Positions 8,654 to 18,118 of a stretch of 64,000 bases of DNA are shown in pieces (positions within the stretch are counted from its first letter, which is position 1; each line of letters starts with the position of its first letter). The stretch is taken from assembly GCA_905221615.1 (NCBI GenBank), contig CAJNDT010006145.1, positions 1-64,000 on the forward strand, read 5' to 3'. The notes under the pieces are model-generated. The model searched no databases, had not been told where the DNA came from, and worked only from the letters and a program-made list of their open reading frames with translations. The translations under genes were made by a program, and so were the position numbers. This DNA is from Symbiodinium sp. CCMP2592. Taxonomy: Eukaryota > Sar > Dinophyceae > Suessiales > Symbiodiniaceae.

Positions 8654-11600
8654 CCTTGTTCAATTCTCGAATATCACCGATAGTAGGCTTGGCAGCCTTA
8701 CTCGCACACCGACTGAAGCGATAACAGATGTGAGCTTGAGTCCGGCTTTGTAGCCAGTTGATCTGTCCTAAAACACTTCTGTAAGCAGTGTGCTGCTGTG
8801 GTGTGCATTGTTGCTCATTGTTGAGCTTCTTATCAAAAACAATTTCCTCAAACTCCTTTTTGATCGATTCAATCACGGCCTTACGAAAGGTGTCATCACC
8901 GGCCATGCACAGGTCATCTACATGTAAACAGACTACTCCATGTACCTGTCTACCCTTGGCATTGTTGCCTGCTATGGGATCTAGGAGATAGTCAATCGCT
9001 GATTCCATGGTCTTAGGCTGAGACTTCTTGAGCTCAGCATCTGCTGTTGCAGACTTCTTACCATACAGAACATATGTACAGCGATCCGCACGGGTTGGCA
9101 CCAGGCCGTAAGACAGGAGTGCCTTATCAACGATGTTCCACCATCTTCGAGGTGCATCGTTAAGTCCATAAGCGGGTTTCTTCATCCTCGCTGCAATGTA
9201 GGGAGGATAACCTGCTTCAGGAGGAATCTGACAGATTATGTCTCTCGACTCATCATAGGCTTCACCCTGCAGAAAAGCAGTCTTTAGGTCGATGTGTGTC
9301 AGATTCCACAGCTTGTTAGCTGCTAGTTGAATCGCCAAGCGGAAACCTGGGCGACTCGCAGCAGGACTATCAGTTTGCTGTATGTCCTTTTGTCGATCCT
9401 GGAAACCTCTTAGGACCCATCGGGCCTTGCACTTAAGGAAGTTTCCGTCCTTATCTCTTTTTAGAGTCAGGACCCATCGACCAGTGACATAATTTCGGAT
9501 GTTTCCGAGTTTCCGTGTATCGACGAGCTCAAAGACATCATTGTCTAGCCAGCTCTGATATTCTGCTGCTTTCGCTTCATCAAACTGTTTCTTCATCTCA
9601 CGCTTTTCCTTGGCGGTTGCCTCCTTCCGTTGTGCCTTCTGGGTCAAATTTGCTGAGTTCCTGGGGGAACTTAGGGATAAGGCCTTGTCCTCTTCCGTGA
9701 GAAGATCATACTCTTCACGGATGTCAGATCGGAACCTTTTGGTGGGTTTATACCGTGTTCGGTCTGACCTCACTCTTGATGTTACCTCTCTGATGTCTAC
9801 GGGTCCGCCATGCATGTACCGAGGCATGGAGAAAGAACCTGTGTTACTGCACAGTTTCTGTTCTTCTGTGAGAAGGATCCAGTCCTTCTCATCTACGACC
9901 AGGTCACCTTCCTCATCAGAGTAATACCTTGTGTCTTCTGACTCGGCATCGCTCTCCGGTTCTGGTGAACCAGAGGTGTGAGGAGGAGCGGACGGTTGTC
10001 CGGGGTCGTCCGGGACCAGTTCTTCTTCAGAATCTTCTTCATCTTGTTGTAACGGAAGAATGGGTCCCTGTGGATGTGCCTTCGGTTTAGGTTTTGGTGT
10101 CGGCACCTGTGAAGGTGATTTCTGTTTGTGCGGCGAAACTTTCCTTTCCGATGAAGACCTTGGCGACACATCACCCCCCAGACGCCGAGGAGACGGAACG
10201 CGAGGAGGCGGATGCACGCGAGGCTTAGCCCGAGCAGGAGCCACGGGCTCATCGGAGGAAACGGCCGGTAGTCGCGGTGGAGGTATGGGAGGAGGAGGAC
10301 GCGACGGCGGCGTGCCGGGAGGCATCGGCTGATCTGGTTCCGGCATAGAGACATCGTCAGATGTGATCCGTGAGCGATTAGTGCTCATGGGTTCTGACGG
10401 GTCTGACGGCGAAACCTCTTCGTCCGACATGATAACATCCGGCGGTGTTCGCACGGACGGTGAAGTCTTGCCGCCTGTCATCTGGAAGAGCACCCCCGAG
10501 AAGGTTGATGGGTGTACTTTATTCCAGGAAACCTGGTGCGGCAAGCAACACGTCATAGTCGAATTGGGCTTCTTCTTGTTCCAGAAGACAAGAACGCCAT
10601 CAGTTACACTGGTGAGTGCTTTGACTGTTCCAAATGTACCTCTGTATAGAGTACACTGTTCGAAACCAGACCCTGGTAAGAGTCTTGATCTAAGGCGAGT
10701 AATGTCTGACACCAAGGCATCAAGGGACGGTGATGGTTTGGAATGATGCAATGGTAATTCAGTTTTACTCGATAAGGAATTTACTCTAGCAACAAGTGAT
10801 CTGATTTTCGGATCTTGCAGGAGTTTGGAATCCTTGAGAGGATTTGCTGTCAAAAGTGAATACTCTTGGTCAAGAAGTTCCGAAAGTCCCTGGAGGCATT
10901 CATCTCCAGAGTATCCTAGTATGTCTGTGACTAAAGAAAGATGAGATGCATATGTATCTCTCTTCAGGAATCTTGCCAAACACGAGGCAAAGGTCTCACA
11001 GAATTCATAAGGATACACTTGTGCGAGTTTCGTTTTAAGACCGTAGCCTTGAATACCCTTTTCGTCTCCTGGTGGAGATGTTGGAGATTTCGTTTTTGCA
11101 GAATGCCTCTGGAGAGGAGTTAGAACCTGCGGTGGCAGGTTGTGCATGAAAATCGAGGATTTCGATTCATAGTATCCTTTTGGATCTTTCATGCCATAGG
11201 CTTGTAGGTTACAGACCTCATAGCTGATCTTGCGGTTGGAAAACAGGCGTTTTGCTTCTGGTGAAGACCAGAGCCTGCTGTAGTATGGGTTCTCAAGAAC
11301 AAAGTAACGTCCGAGCTTCATTTGGTGGTCTGCGACCGATTCACAGAATTTTAAAACAGAAAGTCTCTTGGCAGAGCCTTTCTTCCACTGTGAGTACCAG
11401 CTAGACCACTGAGAGTGATCGGGTGACATAACAATAATAGTAGGTTCTTGTTCCTTGATGATCCTAAGAAGATTGGAGCGACCTTGCGGTTGCTCAAGAT
11501 CTAGACCACTACGCAAGTCGACTGGCTGACCTACTCGCAGACCTGACAGGGCAGCCTTGTGACTCATACGGGGAGATCCACCGTAGAGTTCTAGGAAGTC

Positions 11601-14600
11601 AATCTTCCCAGTGCTGGTGACCTGCCAGTGACACTCTTGATGCGGAACCGTTAGGTCTGTCGACTGCAGGGAAGCATCAAAGGTGACCATGCAACTTGCG
11701 TGGTCAGAACCTTCTGACGTCAGAGTTTCCTCATCAGGCGCGAGAGGAATCTCCACATCAGATGTTATGTCATAATTTTTCCTCAGTTTTGAGATATTAA
11801 CGCGGACGATGCGTGTTCCAAGATCCACACCTACCATGGATCCTCCGAGTTCGGAGATCACCTTTCCTTTTAGCCAAGATCCATGTTTGGACCCAGTTGA
11901 TCCAATCTTAGACTTATCCTCTGACCAGTAGAAAACCTTATCTCCCAAAGAGAAAGGTCCTTCGGTCATTGACAGTCTGGCCGCAAGATCTCTGCGCAGA
12001 TCATCAGATTGGCGTGCCTCTTGGTAAGCCCTGTTGGCAAGCTCCTTAATGGCTCTCGCAGTGACTTCCGTATCAGTTGGATTACCTGTCAACTGATTGG
12101 GATCAGCGTTCTCTGGTGTTATAACATCTCGAGGACGCCTACCAAAGGCCATTTCTAAAGGAGTAACTCCTCCATAGGTAATCGAAGAGTTTCTTGCCAA
12201 ACATGCTTGTCGAACGAGGTTGCCATACTTCATGGTGATTCCGTTATACTGCGGGTCACCATCCTTCAGGATCTGAAGTATGATCTTAATCTGATGCTTC
12301 AGCAATCTTACAGCAGCTTCGGCCCTGTTGGGCCATGGTGTTCCAGGTCCTGTTGCTACAGGCTTGATATTCTGCCGATTGTAATAAGCCTCCATTTTTG
12401 GAGTCATGAATGCTTGATCTCCAACTACAACCTTTGGGTTGATCTGAAATTTCTCAAAGTAGTCATTCATAATCGACATTGTAGTATGCTCTTCTTTATC
12501 CTGGACTACTTCGGAAGTCAACAGGTTTGTTGCTCCGTCATAGAGAATAAGAAATATTAAGCGACTATTCTTGCCGGGAATTGGAAGCTCACCGTGATCT
12601 ACGAAGGTGAGATCACCGAAAGTCTCTGATCTTAAACCGGAAATCTTCGCTCTTGAAGGAGCTCTCACGTGTTCCTGACAGGCTGAACACTTTTTGACCA
12701 GTTGGTCATATAGCTCATATATCTCCTTTGGGATCTGTAAGGCTTTCGTGCGTCGCTTGAACTGATCCGTACTCATATGACGGTGCTTAAGGTGAAGCTT
12801 ATAGAGTTCTACAGGGTCCTTAAGCTTCTCATGAATCCTGCGAAGAGCAATGGGAAGAGATGGCGATGGTTCTGCGACAATCTCTTCACCTGTAGGTGAG
12901 TCTGTACCAGGAGCCGGGTATTCTCTTGACTCAAGTGGTCTTACCTCCGTCCCGTCATCAGCTCCTGGGACCATAGACTTCTCCTCAACAGGAGGTTTGA
13001 CCGCATATTTGCGGGTTTTCTTCAGAAGGTTTTTAAGACCCTTTGGAGTCTTTGTCTTCGCAGGTGGAACCTCAAGTCTTTCTTCTTCTGGAGGTTCGTG
13101 CGGTGCAGATGATTCTGCAGGTTTGTCTCTAGAGCCTGATGATGGTTCCGATGGTTCGGAAGGCTCAGGAGCATCACCAGATGGTTCTGGTGGATCAGGT
13201 TTCTTGGCAGATGATTCTGCCGGATCAGATGGAAGAGGCTTCTTCTTACCTGGAATGCCCTTCGGTGGCGGATCAGCTGCTCCTTCAGGTGCTTTGTCGC
13301 AACCTTTGAGGAACGTATGAGGCTTTTTCTGTCCTGCGCAGGCTGGACAGCGACCTTCCGGGATCTTTTTATAAGATCTTCTTTCTTCCTTTGGCTTCTT
13401 AGCTCCTAGAGCAGTCTCCGTCGCACTAAACGACGTACCTGACTTAGGGAGATACTTCCTGGTGGAAGTGAAGCCTAGAAGGTCCAATACCAAATGGTTA
13501 TTGGTACTAATCGGAAGGGGGGTTTTGTACAAACCGAAAGCTTCACACGTTGCTAGGTCAGCTGTGGGACTACACTCGAGGGTCATTCTTAGATTCCTCA
13601 TCTGTTCAATGGAGAACAAAATGGGAACTCTCCCTTGGTCCAGAACTTCTATGGTTGTATCTCTTCTTGGAGTTGTGTTGAACCATAGAGTTACACGCTC
13701 CTTGATAAGAGCTGTTTCACTATCTGCGAAAGAGAACTTCGTGTTCGAAGGTGAGAAAGTGAAATCAATCATGCCTGGGGCACGTTGCTTCACGGCCTTG
13801 ATAAGCCTGTTCACCGCATAGCGGGAACCCATAGCCCTAGTACAACCTGAGTCAAGTATGACAAAGGTAGGGTTCTTATCAAGATTGATCCGCTCTGTGA
13901 GAGCAGATAGGACGGTGTGCTGCAACGGAAACACCGCTGTTGCAGTTTCAACACCTTGCCCCTCGGATGGTTCAAAGACCTGGGGCACGTAACTCACTGA
14001 TGAGTTGAACACGGGTTCTTGGTGCGCGCTCGGATCTGTGCCTCTACCTGATGATCCTGCTTGATTTCTTCTCTTCTTTCTCCGTGTTTTTCTTCGTGAG
14101 GCTTGTGATGCATAGTATGTATAAGACGTTTGATCGTCATAAGCGGCATAATTCCAACTGGAGTCAGTATAATAACTGTCCTCATACCATGAATCCCAGC
14201 TCGGTGCGGTGGAACTCTCATAGGCCTGTGGAGATCCAGTTTGGTCTCCTTGTAAGGAGGCAGACTTAGCTGTATCCTTACCCTTGCCTTTTGCCTTTGC
14301 CCTTGAAGGAGCTTCCTTTATCTCCTTTGTCCTTTCCTTTTCCTTTGCCTTTTCCACCTTTTCCTTTTTCCTTTCCTTTACCTTTACCGAAATAGCTGGA
14401 ATCAGTTGGATCATGTTCTGCCTGGTTGGCTCTCCCTTTTCCGCGGTATGACCTAAAACGGCCACGTCCTTTTCGCTTGCCACCCTTTGCTCTTCCCGGT
14501 GATCCGGGACGCATTCTTGGTCTTCTTCCCTTTTTGAATCTCCTTGCAACGAAGGCCTCATGGTCATCAACTGTCCAGAAGACAGCTTCTTCATCCTCGG

Positions 14601-14843
14601 CGGCAAGAAAGCCTTCCTCAAGGGTGTCTTCGTCTTGGAGCCAGAATCCATCGACTCCATCGTATTCACCCTGATCGAGGATGAGGAAGTTTCGACCTCC
14701 GCGTTTGCGGCGTTGGTCTCTCCTTCCATGGCGGTCCTTCTTGTGAGAAGAGTGCCGAATGTTGGGATCCTGCAGACCAGTTCTGGTCGTTGAGAACTGA
14801 TCGAACATGGTCTGCCGTACCACAGGGTACGTGTAGGTCTCAA
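8646..14843 (-). CDS. pol: Copia-like Pol polyprotein with embedded methyltransferase-like domain
   Basis: The open frame of 2065 codons has no ATG at its upstream end (it begins with TTG inside gag), so expression as a gag-pol fusion is likely. Domains by residue from 14843: about 324-336, aspartic protease VILDSGCTRAMGS; about 685-728, GAG-pre-integrase with His...CSAC; about 745-850, integrase core with D (TFVDHGEL), D (VVVGDQAF) and E (PWPNRAEAAV); about 1078-1240, methyltransferase-like FLELYGGS...SPDHSQWS...FVLENPYYSRLW; about 1480-1640, Pro/Ser/Asp-rich linker; about 1760-1995, reverse transcriptase with DLKTAFLQGE, KKPAYGLNDAPRRWW and the catalytic LHVDDL. The frame ends at a conserved-looking SVLGQINWLQSRTQ stretch where RNase H should begin. 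Neighbours are gag upstream, overlapping by 566 nt, and RNase H scraps downstream. Confidence 0.95.
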   Translation of the reverse strand: MRPTRTLWYGRPCSISSQRPELVCRIPTFGTLLTRRTAMEGETNAANAEVETSSSSIRVNTMESMDSGSKTKTPLRKAFLPPRMKKLSSGQLMTMRPSLQGDSKREEDQECVPDHREEQRVASEKDVAVLGHTAEKGEPTRQNMIQLIPAISVKVKERKKEKVEKAKEKERTKEIKEAPSRAKAKGKGKDTAKSASLQGDQTGSPQAYESSTAPSWDSWYEDSYYTDSSWNYAAYDDQTSYTYYASQASRRKTRRKKRRNQAGSSGRGTDPSAHQEPVFNSSVSYVPQVFEPSEGQGVETATAVFPLQHTVLSALTERINLDKNPTFVILDSGCTRAMGSRYAVNRLIKAVKQRAPGMIDFTFSPSNTKFSFADSETALIKERVTLWFNTTPRRDTTIEVLDQGRVPILFSIEQMRNLRMTLECSPTADLATCEAFGLYKTPLPISTNNHLVLDLLGFTSTRKYLPKSGTSFSATETALGAKKPKEERRSYKKIPEGRCPACAGQKKPHTFLKGCDKAPEGAADPPPKGIPGKKKPLPSDPAESSAKKPDPPEPSGDAPEPSEPSEPSSGSRDKPAESSAPHEPPEEERLEVPPAKTKTPKGLKNLLKKTRKYAVKPPVEEKSMVPGADDGTEVRPLESREYPAPGTDSPTGEEIVAEPSPSLPIALRRIHEKLKDPVELYKLHLKHRHMSTDQFKRRTKALQIPKEIYELYDQLVKKCSACQEHVRAPSRAKISGLRSETFGDLTFVDHGELPIPGKNSRLIFLILYDGATNLLTSEVVQDKEEHTTMSIMNDYFEKFQINPKVVVGDQAFMTPKMEAYYNRQNIKPVATGPGTPWPNRAEAAVRLLKHQIKIILQILKDGDPQYNGITMKYGNLVRQACLARNSSITYGGVTPLEMAFGRRPRDVITPENADPNQLTGNPTDTEVTARAIKELANRAYQEARQSDDLRRDLAARLSMTEGPFSLGDKVFYWSEDKSKIGSTGSKHGSWLKGKVISELGGSMVGVDLGTRIVRVNISKLRKNYDITSDVEIPLAPDEETLTSEGSDHASCMVTFDASLQSTDLTVPHQECHWQVTSTGKIDFLELYGGSPRMSHKAALSGLRVGQPVDLRSGLDLEQPQGRSNLLRIIKEQEPTIIVMSPDHSQWSSWYSQWKKGSAKRLSVLKFCESVADHQMKLGRYFVLENPYYSRLWSSPEAKRLFSNRKISYEVCNLQAYGMKDPKGYYESKSSIFMHNLPPQVLTPLQRHSAKTKSPTSPPGDEKGIQGYGLKTKLAQVYPYEFCETFASCLARFLKRDTYASHLSLVTDILGYSGDECLQGLSELLDQEYSLLTANPLKDSKLLQDPKIRSLVARVNSLSSKTELPLHHSKPSPSLDALVSDITRLRSRLLPGSGFEQCTLYRGTFGTVKALTSVTDGVLVFWNKKKPNSTMTCCLPHQVSWNKVHPSTFSGVLFQMTGGKTSPSVRTPPDVIMSDEEVSPSDPSEPMSTNRSRITSDDVSMPEPDQPMPPGTPPSRPPPPIPPPRLPAVSSDEPVAPARAKPRVHPPPRVPSPRRLGGDVSPRSSSERKVSPHKQKSPSQVPTPKPKPKAHPQGPILPLQQDEEDSEEELVPDDPGQPSAPPHTSGSPEPESDAESEDTRYYSDEEGDLVVDEKDWILLTEEQKLCSNTGSFSMPRYMHGGPVDIREVTSRVRSDRTRYKPTKRFRSDIREEYDLLTEEDKALSLSSPRNSANLTQKAQRKEATAKEKREMKKQFDEAKAAEYQSWLDNDVFELVDTRKLGNIRNYVTGRWVLTLKRDKDGNFLKCKARWVLRGFQDRQKDIQQTDSPAASRPGFRLAIQLAANKLWNLTHIDLKTAFLQGEAYDESRDIICQIPPEAGYPPYIAARMKKPAYGLNDAPRRWWNIVDKALLSYGLVPTRADRCTYVLYGKKSATADAELKKSQPKTMESAIDYLLDPIAGNNAKGRQVHGVVCLHVDDLCMAGDDTFRKAVIESIKKEFEEIVFDKKLNNEQQCTPQQHTAYRSVLGQINWLQSRTQAHICYRFSRCASKAAKPTIGDIRELNKEQ

Positions 14844-15621
14844 TTCGGTGACCTTGGTTGGTCAATGCTGTTACCAACCTCTCACGTTGCATCTCATTTA
14901 GGTCGGACTGCACTAGGAAGAGGAGAGCTAGGAGATTATCGTTCAGAGGAAACGCTCTTCGATGATTGTCAAGGCGTTCCTTGTTCCATGTTTCGAAATA
15001 GCGTGCGGCATATGTGTCTCTCTCGGCTGCATCCTGCATGCGCAAGAAGGTTTGGTCTGCCTGCACAGCTTGCATGAAATCTGGATGGGCATCCTCCAGA
15101 GCTATCTCTGGTAAGAGATCCATCCATGAGTTTTTCACGCGCTGTAGCACGATCTCAAACTTGGCAATCCAAGTCACAAAGTCTTGGTTGCCCTTCCATG
15201 CCTTGAATAGGCCGAGGAAACGCCACAGGAAAACGTACTGTTCTCCTTTCACGAAAAATGGACGCATCTTCTTCTTGAAGTAATCTACTCCATCTGGGGC
15301 TGCAAGCCTTTCTCGGTTCAGTGATTCCTTTTGTACTGCGGCCAATCCGGAGAGCCTCGTCTTGAGAGACGGACCTCTTTTGGTGTCATCCAGCGTTGTT
15401 ATGTCGCACCAGTCGTCAATCAACTGTTCATACTCAAACCACGAGGTGGTGCCATCATAGGCAGGCGCGATCTTGGGCGTTATGCCTAATGATGCAAGCA
15501 TGCGGTCAGATGTTGCATATGACTGTGCGACATAAGTGGCTGGACCTTGGGAGGTCTCTTCGTTCTCATATCCCCCGGAGGATTGGGAACTGTCGTCGGC
15601 TTCGCTATGCGAGCTCGACAT
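14278..15621 (-). CDS. gag: Gag-like protein of the Copia-like element
   Basis: The frame runs 447 residues from an ATG 102 bases inside the 5' LTR edge. Residues about 30-290 form the capsid-like region (YDGTTSWFEYEQLIDDW near the start, then a helical segment rich in Trp, Phe and Leu), comparable in position to the UBN2-type gag of Copia elements. Residues about 295-447 are highly basic with Lys-Gly repeats (KGKGKEKGKGGKGKGKGK), probably a nucleic-acid-binding tail replacing the usual CCHC knuckle, which I do not see. The frame ends at TAA within the Lys-Gly tract, just after a GGCAAAAGGC site where the pol frame takes over. Confidence 0.85.
   Translation of the reverse strand: MSSSHSEADDSSQSSGGYENEETSQGPATYVAQSYATSDRMLASLGITPKIAPAYDGTTSWFEYEQLIDDWCDITTLDDTKRGPSLKTRLSGLAAVQKESLNRERLAAPDGVDYFKKKMRPFFVKGEQYVFLWRFLGLFKAWKGNQDFVTWIAKFEIVLQRVKNSWMDLLPEIALEDAHPDFMQAVQADQTFLRMQDAAERDTYAARYFETWNKERLDNHRRAFPLNDNLLALLFLVQSDLNEMQRERLVTALTNQGHRIETYTYPVVRQTMFDQFSTTRTGLQDPNIRHSSHKKDRHGRRDQRRKRGGRNFLILDQGEYDGVDGFWLQDEDTLEEGFLAAEDEEAVFWTVDDHEAFVARRFKKGRRPRMRPGSPGRAKGGKRKGRGRFRSYRGKGRANQAEHDPTDSSYFGKGKGKEKGKGGKGKGKGKDKGDKGSSFKGKGKRQG
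14286..14295 (-). other. Gag/pol frame-change site (AAAA run)
   Basis: On the sense strand the run GGCAAAAGGC precedes the gag stop by nine bases. The gag frame reads GGC-AAA-AGG-CAA-GGG-TAA. Skipping one A gives GGC-AAG-GGT-AAG, which is the pol frame and keeps the same Lys-Gly-rich character. This is either a programmed +1 site or a one-base insertion in an A run. Confidence 0.6.
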
Positions 15622-15704
15622 TGTGCTGCCTCTTATCCGCTTGGTTAAGCGTTCGGCGAGGCCGACCGCTGTAGCGGACTTTGGGAGGCGGGCGGCCCTT
15701 TCCG

Positions 15705-15717
15705 GGCTCCGCTACCA
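15705..15717 (-). other. Primer-binding site
   Basis: Six bases downstream of the 5' LTR edge the sense strand reads TGGTAGCGGAGCC. This is complementary to a tRNA 3' end finishing in CCA and close to initiator-Met-type primer sites of Copia elements. Which tRNA is used is inference. Confidence 0.7.
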
Positions 15718-15723
15718 GAAAAC

Positions 15724-15973
15724 TGAGCCGATACACCCACAAGGAAATGCTCCTTGTTAGGAGGTGTATGACCAGTTTATTCCCTAAGGATCAAAGGGCA
15801 GCGCCCTGCACACGGACAGTAGTTGTTTTGTCTTGCTACGCAAGGAGAGCTTGTCTTGTCTCAATATGGTAAAACCACTGTGAGCCAATGGGCAGCGGAA
15901 TGTATATGTATGAGCATGCAGCCATTGCTGTAGGTACCTGTTAGAGCTACCCCTTTAGAGGTTTACGCAAACA
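15724..15973 (-). repeat. 5' LTR of the Copia-like element
   Basis: Positions 15724-15965 read identical to 765-1006. The next eight bases CGCAAACA end in the same CAAACA as the other LTR but lack its TGGTTT, so the two LTR edges differ by a small indel. On the sense strand it begins TGTTTGCG and ends GGCTCA. Confidence 0.9.
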
Positions 15974-15978
15974 GGGGG
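15974..15978. repeat. Target-site duplication GGGGG, right
   Basis: Five G directly follow the LTR edge, then TGGGCATG resumes the interrupted satellite unit. Confidence 0.8.
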
Positions 15979-16635
15979 TGGGCATGAGGGTTTATTCAAG
16001 GTCAGGTTCAAGGTCAGGTTCTTCCGGGCGAGATCGGGTGAGCCTGTTTAATTGGGGGTGTAGCCAAACTCCGCGCTATTGGGGGGTTGAACGTTTAAAG
16101 CAATACAAGACCTTGTTTGGGGAATTGGGGGAAACCTGTTCGAGGGAAAGCTAATACATATTGATTTATTAATTAGTATACTACTAGTTACTAGTACAGT
16201 AGTAGTACAGTATTAGTACAGTAGTAGTACAGTAGTAGTACAGTAGTAGTACAGTTGTAATACAGTTGTAGTACAGTAGTAGTACAGTAGTAGTACAGTA
16301 GTAGCACAGTTGTCGTTCAGTAGTAGTACAGTAGCAGTACAGTAGTAGTACAGTAGTAGTACAGTAGTAGTAGAGTAGTAGTACAGTAGTAGTACAGTAG
16401 TAGACAGTAGCAGTACAGTAGTAGTACAGTAGTAGTACAGTAGTTGTACAGTTGTAGTACAGTAGTAGTACAGTAGTAGTACAGTAGTAGTACAGTAGTG
16501 GTACAGTAGTAGTGCAGTAGTACAGTAGTAGTACAGTAGTAGTTGTCGTAGTAGTAGTAGTAGCAGTAGTAGTAGTAGTAGTGGTAGTGGTAGTGGTAGT
16601 GGTAGTGTACTAGGGTAGTACAGTAGTGGTACAGT
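15979..16635. repeat. 418-bp satellite, rest of copy 2 and copy 3 with expanded microsatellite
   Basis: The satellite continues TGGGCATGAGGG..., including an extra small duplication of AAGGTCAGGTTC. A third unit begins near 16043 and runs into a longer, less regular GTAGTACA tract (about 16192-16635) with GTGGTA variants at the end. Confidence 0.9.
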
Positions 16636-16639
16636 AGTA

Positions 16640-16798
16640 TTAAGTTTTTTTTTAAGCCCTTATTATGGCCTTATTAAGCCCTTATTAAAGCCATATTAAA
16701 GCTTTATTCGATTTTTATTTAAGGCTTATAAGAGTCTTATTAAGGCTTTATTAAGCCCTTATTAAAGCTTTATTAAGCCCTTATTAACAAAGATTCTA
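16640..16798. repeat. AT-rich degenerate repeat (TTATTAAGCCC)
   Basis: Imperfect repeats of TTATTAAGCCC and TATTAAAGC fill this stretch. It abuts the tRNA-like element on its 3' side, so it could be the tail of a SINE. No gene is seen. Confidence 0.6.
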
Positions 16799-16802
16799 AA
16801 TG

Positions 16803-16884
16803 ACACAGCTGGGGTTTGAGCCCGCCTTTTTTTTCCTGAAAGGCTTATCAGCCATCCGCTTACCCACTGAGCTATGGGCGACTA
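16803..16884 (-). pseudogene. tRNA-like element, probably a tRNA-derived SINE head
   Basis: The minus strand reads TAGCTCAGTGGGTAAGCGG, a good RNA polymerase III A box/D-arm. About 30 bases on it reads GGGCTCAAACCCC, a B-box/T-arm-like sequence, and a CTGATAA loop-like stretch lies between. The acceptor arms do not pair, the anticodon stem is poor, and a run of A sits in the variable region. It is therefore not a functional tRNA gene. Confidence 0.45.
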
Positions 16885-17043
16885 GAGGAAACTGGGGGCG
16901 GTCGTTCACTAGGGCGTATTGGGCAGGGTTGCGGGCTCAATCTCCGGCGGTGTCATTTGGGCTCTTTCCCAACCGGAATCGAAATTTTGAAATGACCAGT
17001 AACCGCCAAGAGCACAAGCAAAACCCAAAACCGTGCAAAGCCA

Positions 17044-18118
17044 GCTGACACTGCCTGAAACTGGCCGAAACTTGCTGATGTTGGATGATATTGCTGGATG
17101 AAACTGGCTGATCCTGATACTGACTGATGCCAGCTGATACTGGCCAACAGCTTGGCTGAGCCTGGATGATATTGGCTGATACTGGCTGAAACTGGCTGAT
17201 CCTGGCTGATACTGGCTGAAACTGGCTGATACGATGATACTGGCGCTGATCCTGGATGATATTGGCTGATCCTGGCTGATATTGGCTGATTCGGGTTGAA
17301 ACTGGCTGATCCTGGCTGATATCGGCTGATACTTGCTGAAACTGGCTGATACTTGCTGATGTTGGATCATCTTGGCTGATCCTGACATTACTGATGCCAA
17401 CTGATACTGGCCACTGGCTGATATTGGCTGTGCTGAAACTGCATGATATTGGATGATACTGGCTGATGCCAGCTGATACCGGCCAACAGCTTGGCTGATC
17501 CTGGCGATGCTCGCTGATATTGGCTGATACTTGCTGATGCTGGATGGTACGATATTGGCTGATACTGGCTGAAACTGGCTGATACCGGGATACTGGCTAA
17601 GACTGAAACTGGCTGATACTTGCTGATGCTGGATGATAATGGCTGATCCTGATACTGACTGATGCCAGCTGATACTGGCCAACAGCCTGGCTGATGCTGG
17701 CTGATATTGGCTGATACTGGCTGATACTGACCGGTACTGGCTGAGACTGGCTGATATCGGCTGATACTTGCTGATGCTGGCTGAAACTGGCGGATCCTGG
17801 CTGGTATTGGCTGATACTGGATGATATTAGCTGATACTGGCTGAAACTGGCTGATGCTGGCTGAAACTGGCTGATACTTGCTTATGCTGGATGATACTGG
17901 CTGATCCTGTCTGAGACTGGCTGATATTGGCTGAAACTAGCTGATACGGGCTGAAACTGGCTGATCCTGGCTGATACTAGCTGAAACTGGCTGGCCAACA
18001 GCTTGGCTGATCCTGGCGGATGCTCGCTGATATTGACTGATACTTGCTGATGCTGGATGGTACTGGCTGATCCTGGCGATATTGGCTGATACTGACTGAT
18101 TCTGGCTGAAACTGGCTG
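17044..18118. repeat. 10-bp minisatellite (TGGCTGATAC), left block
   Basis: Tandem variants of TGGCTGATAC, such as TGGCTGAAAC, TGGCTGATCC and TGGATGATAT, run continuously. Long minus-strand frames rich in Gln/Ser/Pro/Ile are by-products of the repeat. About the last 500 bp is closely repeated at 21215-21730. Confidence 0.9.

Larger units (their letters stand above)
765..15973 (-). mobile_element. Copia-like LTR retrotransposon, 15.2 kb, with extra third ORF
   Basis: The element is bounded by two LTRs of about 250 bp, flanked by a GGGGG target duplication, and has TG...CA termini. Read on the minus strand the order is 5' LTR, primer-binding site, gag, pol (protease, integrase, methyltransferase-like domain, reverse transcriptase), RNase H remnants, a 2379-codon third ORF, a purine tract and the 3' LTR. 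Integrase before reverse transcriptase is the Copia/Ty1 order. At 15.2 kb it is far longer than typical Copia elements of about 5 kb; most of the excess is the third ORF and the linkers in pol. The LTRs look identical over 242 bp, so the insertion is young. The RNase H core is nevertheless missing and gag and pol are in different frames, so this copy is probably non-autonomous or uses frameshifting. Confidence 0.93.

Noticed and set aside
16803-16884. Functional tRNA-Ile (GAT-like loop)
   Set aside because: Acceptor arms do not pair and the anticodon stem is defective; kept only as a tRNA-like element.
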